From Pachyseris speciosa (lineage: Eukaryota > Cnidaria > Anthozoa > Scleractinia > Pachyseridae): 64,000 nt of DNA. Shown here one piece after another: positions 61,401 through 64,000 of this stretch; positions within the stretch are counted from its first letter, which is position 1, and every line of letters starts with the position of its first letter. The DNA lies in assembly GCA_016490735.1 (NCBI GenBank), contig JAEMWC010000661.1, forward strand, positions 439,768 to 503,767, read 5' to 3'. The notes under the pieces are model-generated. The model was not told the DNA's origin, did not search any database, and was given only the letters and a program-made list of their open reading frames with translations. A program made the translations under genes and the position numbers.

Positions 61401-64000
61401 CAAAAAATCTTTGGATTTGGGTCCAAATTTGACAACCTTTTGAAGTTTTTTCTGTTTGGGTCTGTGTCTGGTTAGAACGGATGAAGAAATGACATTTAGC
61501 AGTGATTTAGAGTGGGTACAAGGCCAAGAAGACCATGTATGAGGATTTGCAGTTTTTGGCCATTTTCTTAAGGGGTAAGCCTATGGTTTAGGGTCAAAAA
61601 TTGTAAAAATTCAAAATTTGTTCTGCGCTTGTTTATGGCTAAAATGCATCACGAAATGATATATAGCGATGATTTTGAGTCGATCCGAGGCCAAAATCGC
61701 CAAATTGGTGTGCTATTTAAATAACCACCAAAATCTGTGATTTTAACCACGGTACTTTTTCGTCCCCAAAACTACTCAAAAAATCTTTGGATTTGGGTCC
61801 AAATTTGACAACCTTTTGAAGTTTTTTCTGTTTGGGTCTGTGTCTGGTTAGAACGGATGAAGAAATGACATTTAGCAGTGATTTAGAGTGGGTACAAGGC
61901 CAAGAAGACCATGTATGAGGATTTGCAGTTTTTGGCCATTTTCTTAAGGGGTAAGCCTATGGTTTAGGGTCAAAAATTGTAAAAATTCAAAATTTGTTCT
62001 GCGCTTGTTTATGGCTAAAATGCATCACGAAATGATATATAGCGATGATTTTGAGTCGATCCGAGGCCAAAATCGCCAAATTGGTGTGCTATTTAAATAA
62101 CCACCAAAATCTGTGATTTTAACCACGGTACTTTTTCGTCCCCAAAACTACTCAAAAAATCTTTGGATTTGGGTCCAAATTTGACAACCTTTTGAAGTTT
62201 TTTCTGTTTGGGTCTGTGTCTGGTTAGAACGGATGAAGAAATGACATTTAGCAGTGATTTAGAGTGGGTACAAGGCCAAGAAGACCATGTATGAGGATTT
62301 GCAGTTTTTGGCCATTTTCTTGGGTAAGCCTATGGTTTAGGGTCAAAAATTGTAAAAATTCAAAATTTGTTCTGCGCTTGTTTATGGCTAAAATGCATCA
62401 CGAAATGATATATAGCGATGATTTTGAGTCGATCCGAGGCCAAAATCGCCAAATTGGTGTGCTATTTAAATAACCACCAAATCTGTGATTTTAACCACGG
62501 TACTTTTTCGTCCCCAAAACTACTCAAAAAATCTTTGGATTTGGGTCCAAATTTGACAACCTTTTGAAGTTTTTTCTGTTTGGGTCTGTGTCTGGTTAGA
62601 ACGGATGAAGAAATGACATTTAGCAGTGATTTAGAGTGGGTACAAGGCCAAGAAGACCATGTATGAGGATTTGCAGTTTTTGGCCATTTTCTTAAGGGGT
62701 AAGCCTATGGTTTAGGGTCAAAAATTGTAAAAATTCAAAATTTGTTCTGCGCTTGTTTATGGCTAAAATGCATCACGAAATGATATATAGCGATGATTTT
62801 GAGTCGATCCGAGGCCAAAATCGCCAAATTGGTGTGCTATTTAAATAACCACCAAAATCTGTGATTTTAACCACGGTACTTTTTCGTCCCCAAAACTACT
62901 CAAAAAATCTTTGGATTTGGGTCCAAATTTGACAACCTTTTGAAGTTTTTTCTGTTTGGGTCTGTGTCTGGTTAGAACGGATGAAGAAATGACATTTAGC
63001 AGTGATTTAGAGTGGGTACAAGGCCAAGAAGACCATGTATGAGGATTTGCAGTTTTTGGCCATTTTCTTAAGGGGTAAGCCTATGGTTTAGGGTCAAAAA
63101 TTGTAAAAATTCAAAATTTGTTCTGCGCTTGTTTATGGCTAAAATGCATCACGAAATGATATATAGCGATGATTTTGAGTCGATCCGAGGCCAAAATCGC
63201 CAAATTGGTGTGCTATTTAAATAACCACCAAAATCTGTGATTTTAACCACGGTACTTTTTCGTCCCCAAAACTACTCAAAAAATCTTTGGATTTGGGTCC
63301 AAATTTGACAACCTTTTGAAGTTTTTTCTGTTTGGGTCTGTGTCTGGTTAGAACGGATGAAGAAATGACATTTAGCAGTGATTTAGAGTGGGTACAAGGC
63401 CAAGAAGACCATGTATGAGGATTTGCAGTTTTTGGCCATTTTCTTAAGGGGTAAGCCTATGGTTTAGGGTCAAAAATTGTAAAAATTCAAAATTTGTTCT
63501 GCGCTTGTTTATGGCTAAAATGCATCACGAAATGATATATAGCGATGATTTTGAGTCGATCCGAGGCCAAAATCGCCAAATTGGTGTGCTATTTAAATAA
63601 CCACCAAAATCTGTGATTTTAACCACGGTACTTTTTCGTCCCCAAACTACTCAAAAAATCTTTGGATTTGGGTCCAAATTTGACAACCTTTTGAAGTTTT
63701 TTCTGTTTGGGTCTGTGTCTGGTTAGAACGGATGAAGAAATGACATTTAGCAGTGATTTAGAGTGGGTACAAGGCCAAGAAGACCATGTATGAGGATTTG
63801 CAGTTTTTGGCCATTTTCTTAAGGGGTAAGCCTATCTATGGTTTAGGGTCAAAAATTGTAAAAAATTCAAAATTTGTTCTGCGCTTGTTATGGCTAAAAT
63901 GCATCACGAAATGATATATAGCGATGATTTTGAGTCGATCCGAGGCCAAAATCGCCAATTGGTGTGCTATTTAAATAACCACCAAAAATCTGTGATTTTA
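43490..64000 (+). repeat. 376-bp satellite array, about 55 near-identical units
   Basis: Anchor ATTTTAACCACGGTAC recurs at 43499, 43865, 44085, 44461, 44836, 45212 and then every 376 bp, continuing off the window. Most units read as identical. Length variants: a shortened unit at 43865 (220 bp), -10 near 49190, -8 near 51160, +2 near 55305, -4 near 62320-62480, and clustered indels after 63640. No frame over about 90 codons and no conserved protein; longer frames appear only in indel-bearing units. A centromeric, pericentromeric or other heterochromatic satellite is the simplest reading. Confidence 0.98.

Overview
The window looks like nuclear DNA of an animal, most likely a cnidarian and probably an anthozoan. 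Evidence: a multi-exon receptor tyrosine phosphatase gene with GT-AG introns, AT-rich introns full of small inverted-repeat transposons, a Penelope-like retroelement, and hAT, pogo/Tigger and TTAA-target elements of the kinds I associate with cnidarian genomes. The taxonomic call is inference; no marker gene is present.

Region 1 (about 1.8-37.0 kb, + strand): one gene whose 5' end lies upstream of the window. I could place 26 coding exons whose splice phases all agree. They encode three Ig domains, four fibronectin type III (FN3) domains, one transmembrane helix, a juxtamembrane segment and two tandem protein tyrosine phosphatase (PTP) domains, ending at a TGA at 37036-37038. The visible protein is about 1358 residues. 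The ectodomain is LAR-like (Ig plus FN3), but the phosphatase core and C-terminus resemble the PTPRA/PTPRE group. D1 has all catalytic motifs; D2 has WPE and an altered P-loop. The juxtamembrane exon at 17578 can also be read into an in-frame stop at 17744, giving a short receptor without phosphatase domains that ends in ESWV, a class I PDZ-ligand pattern.

Introns of this gene: an unusually rich set of mobile elements. They include a hAT/BED fragment split by a TA-target MITE, a pogo/Tigger-type element with a TTAA-target MITE nested in its terminal repeat, at least four further TTAA-target MITEs, a 35-bp minisatellite of about 42 copies touching a splice acceptor, a Penelope-like element with inverted terminal repeats, an RLE-type LINE fragment, long foldbacks, and a hammerhead-ribozyme-like motif at 33461-33531 (- strand).

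Region 2 (37.0-41.1 kb): gene-free spacer with repeats, including a 102-bp palindromic element flanked by a 9-bp target duplication.

Region 3 (about 41.15-64.0 kb, running off the window): a satellite. About 2.3 kb of diverged units lie in one orientation, the orientation flips near 43480, and then about 55 units of a nearly invariant 376-bp monomer follow in the opposite orientation. The monomer appears to be an old dimer of two related half-units. No protein-coding gene is visible in this region.
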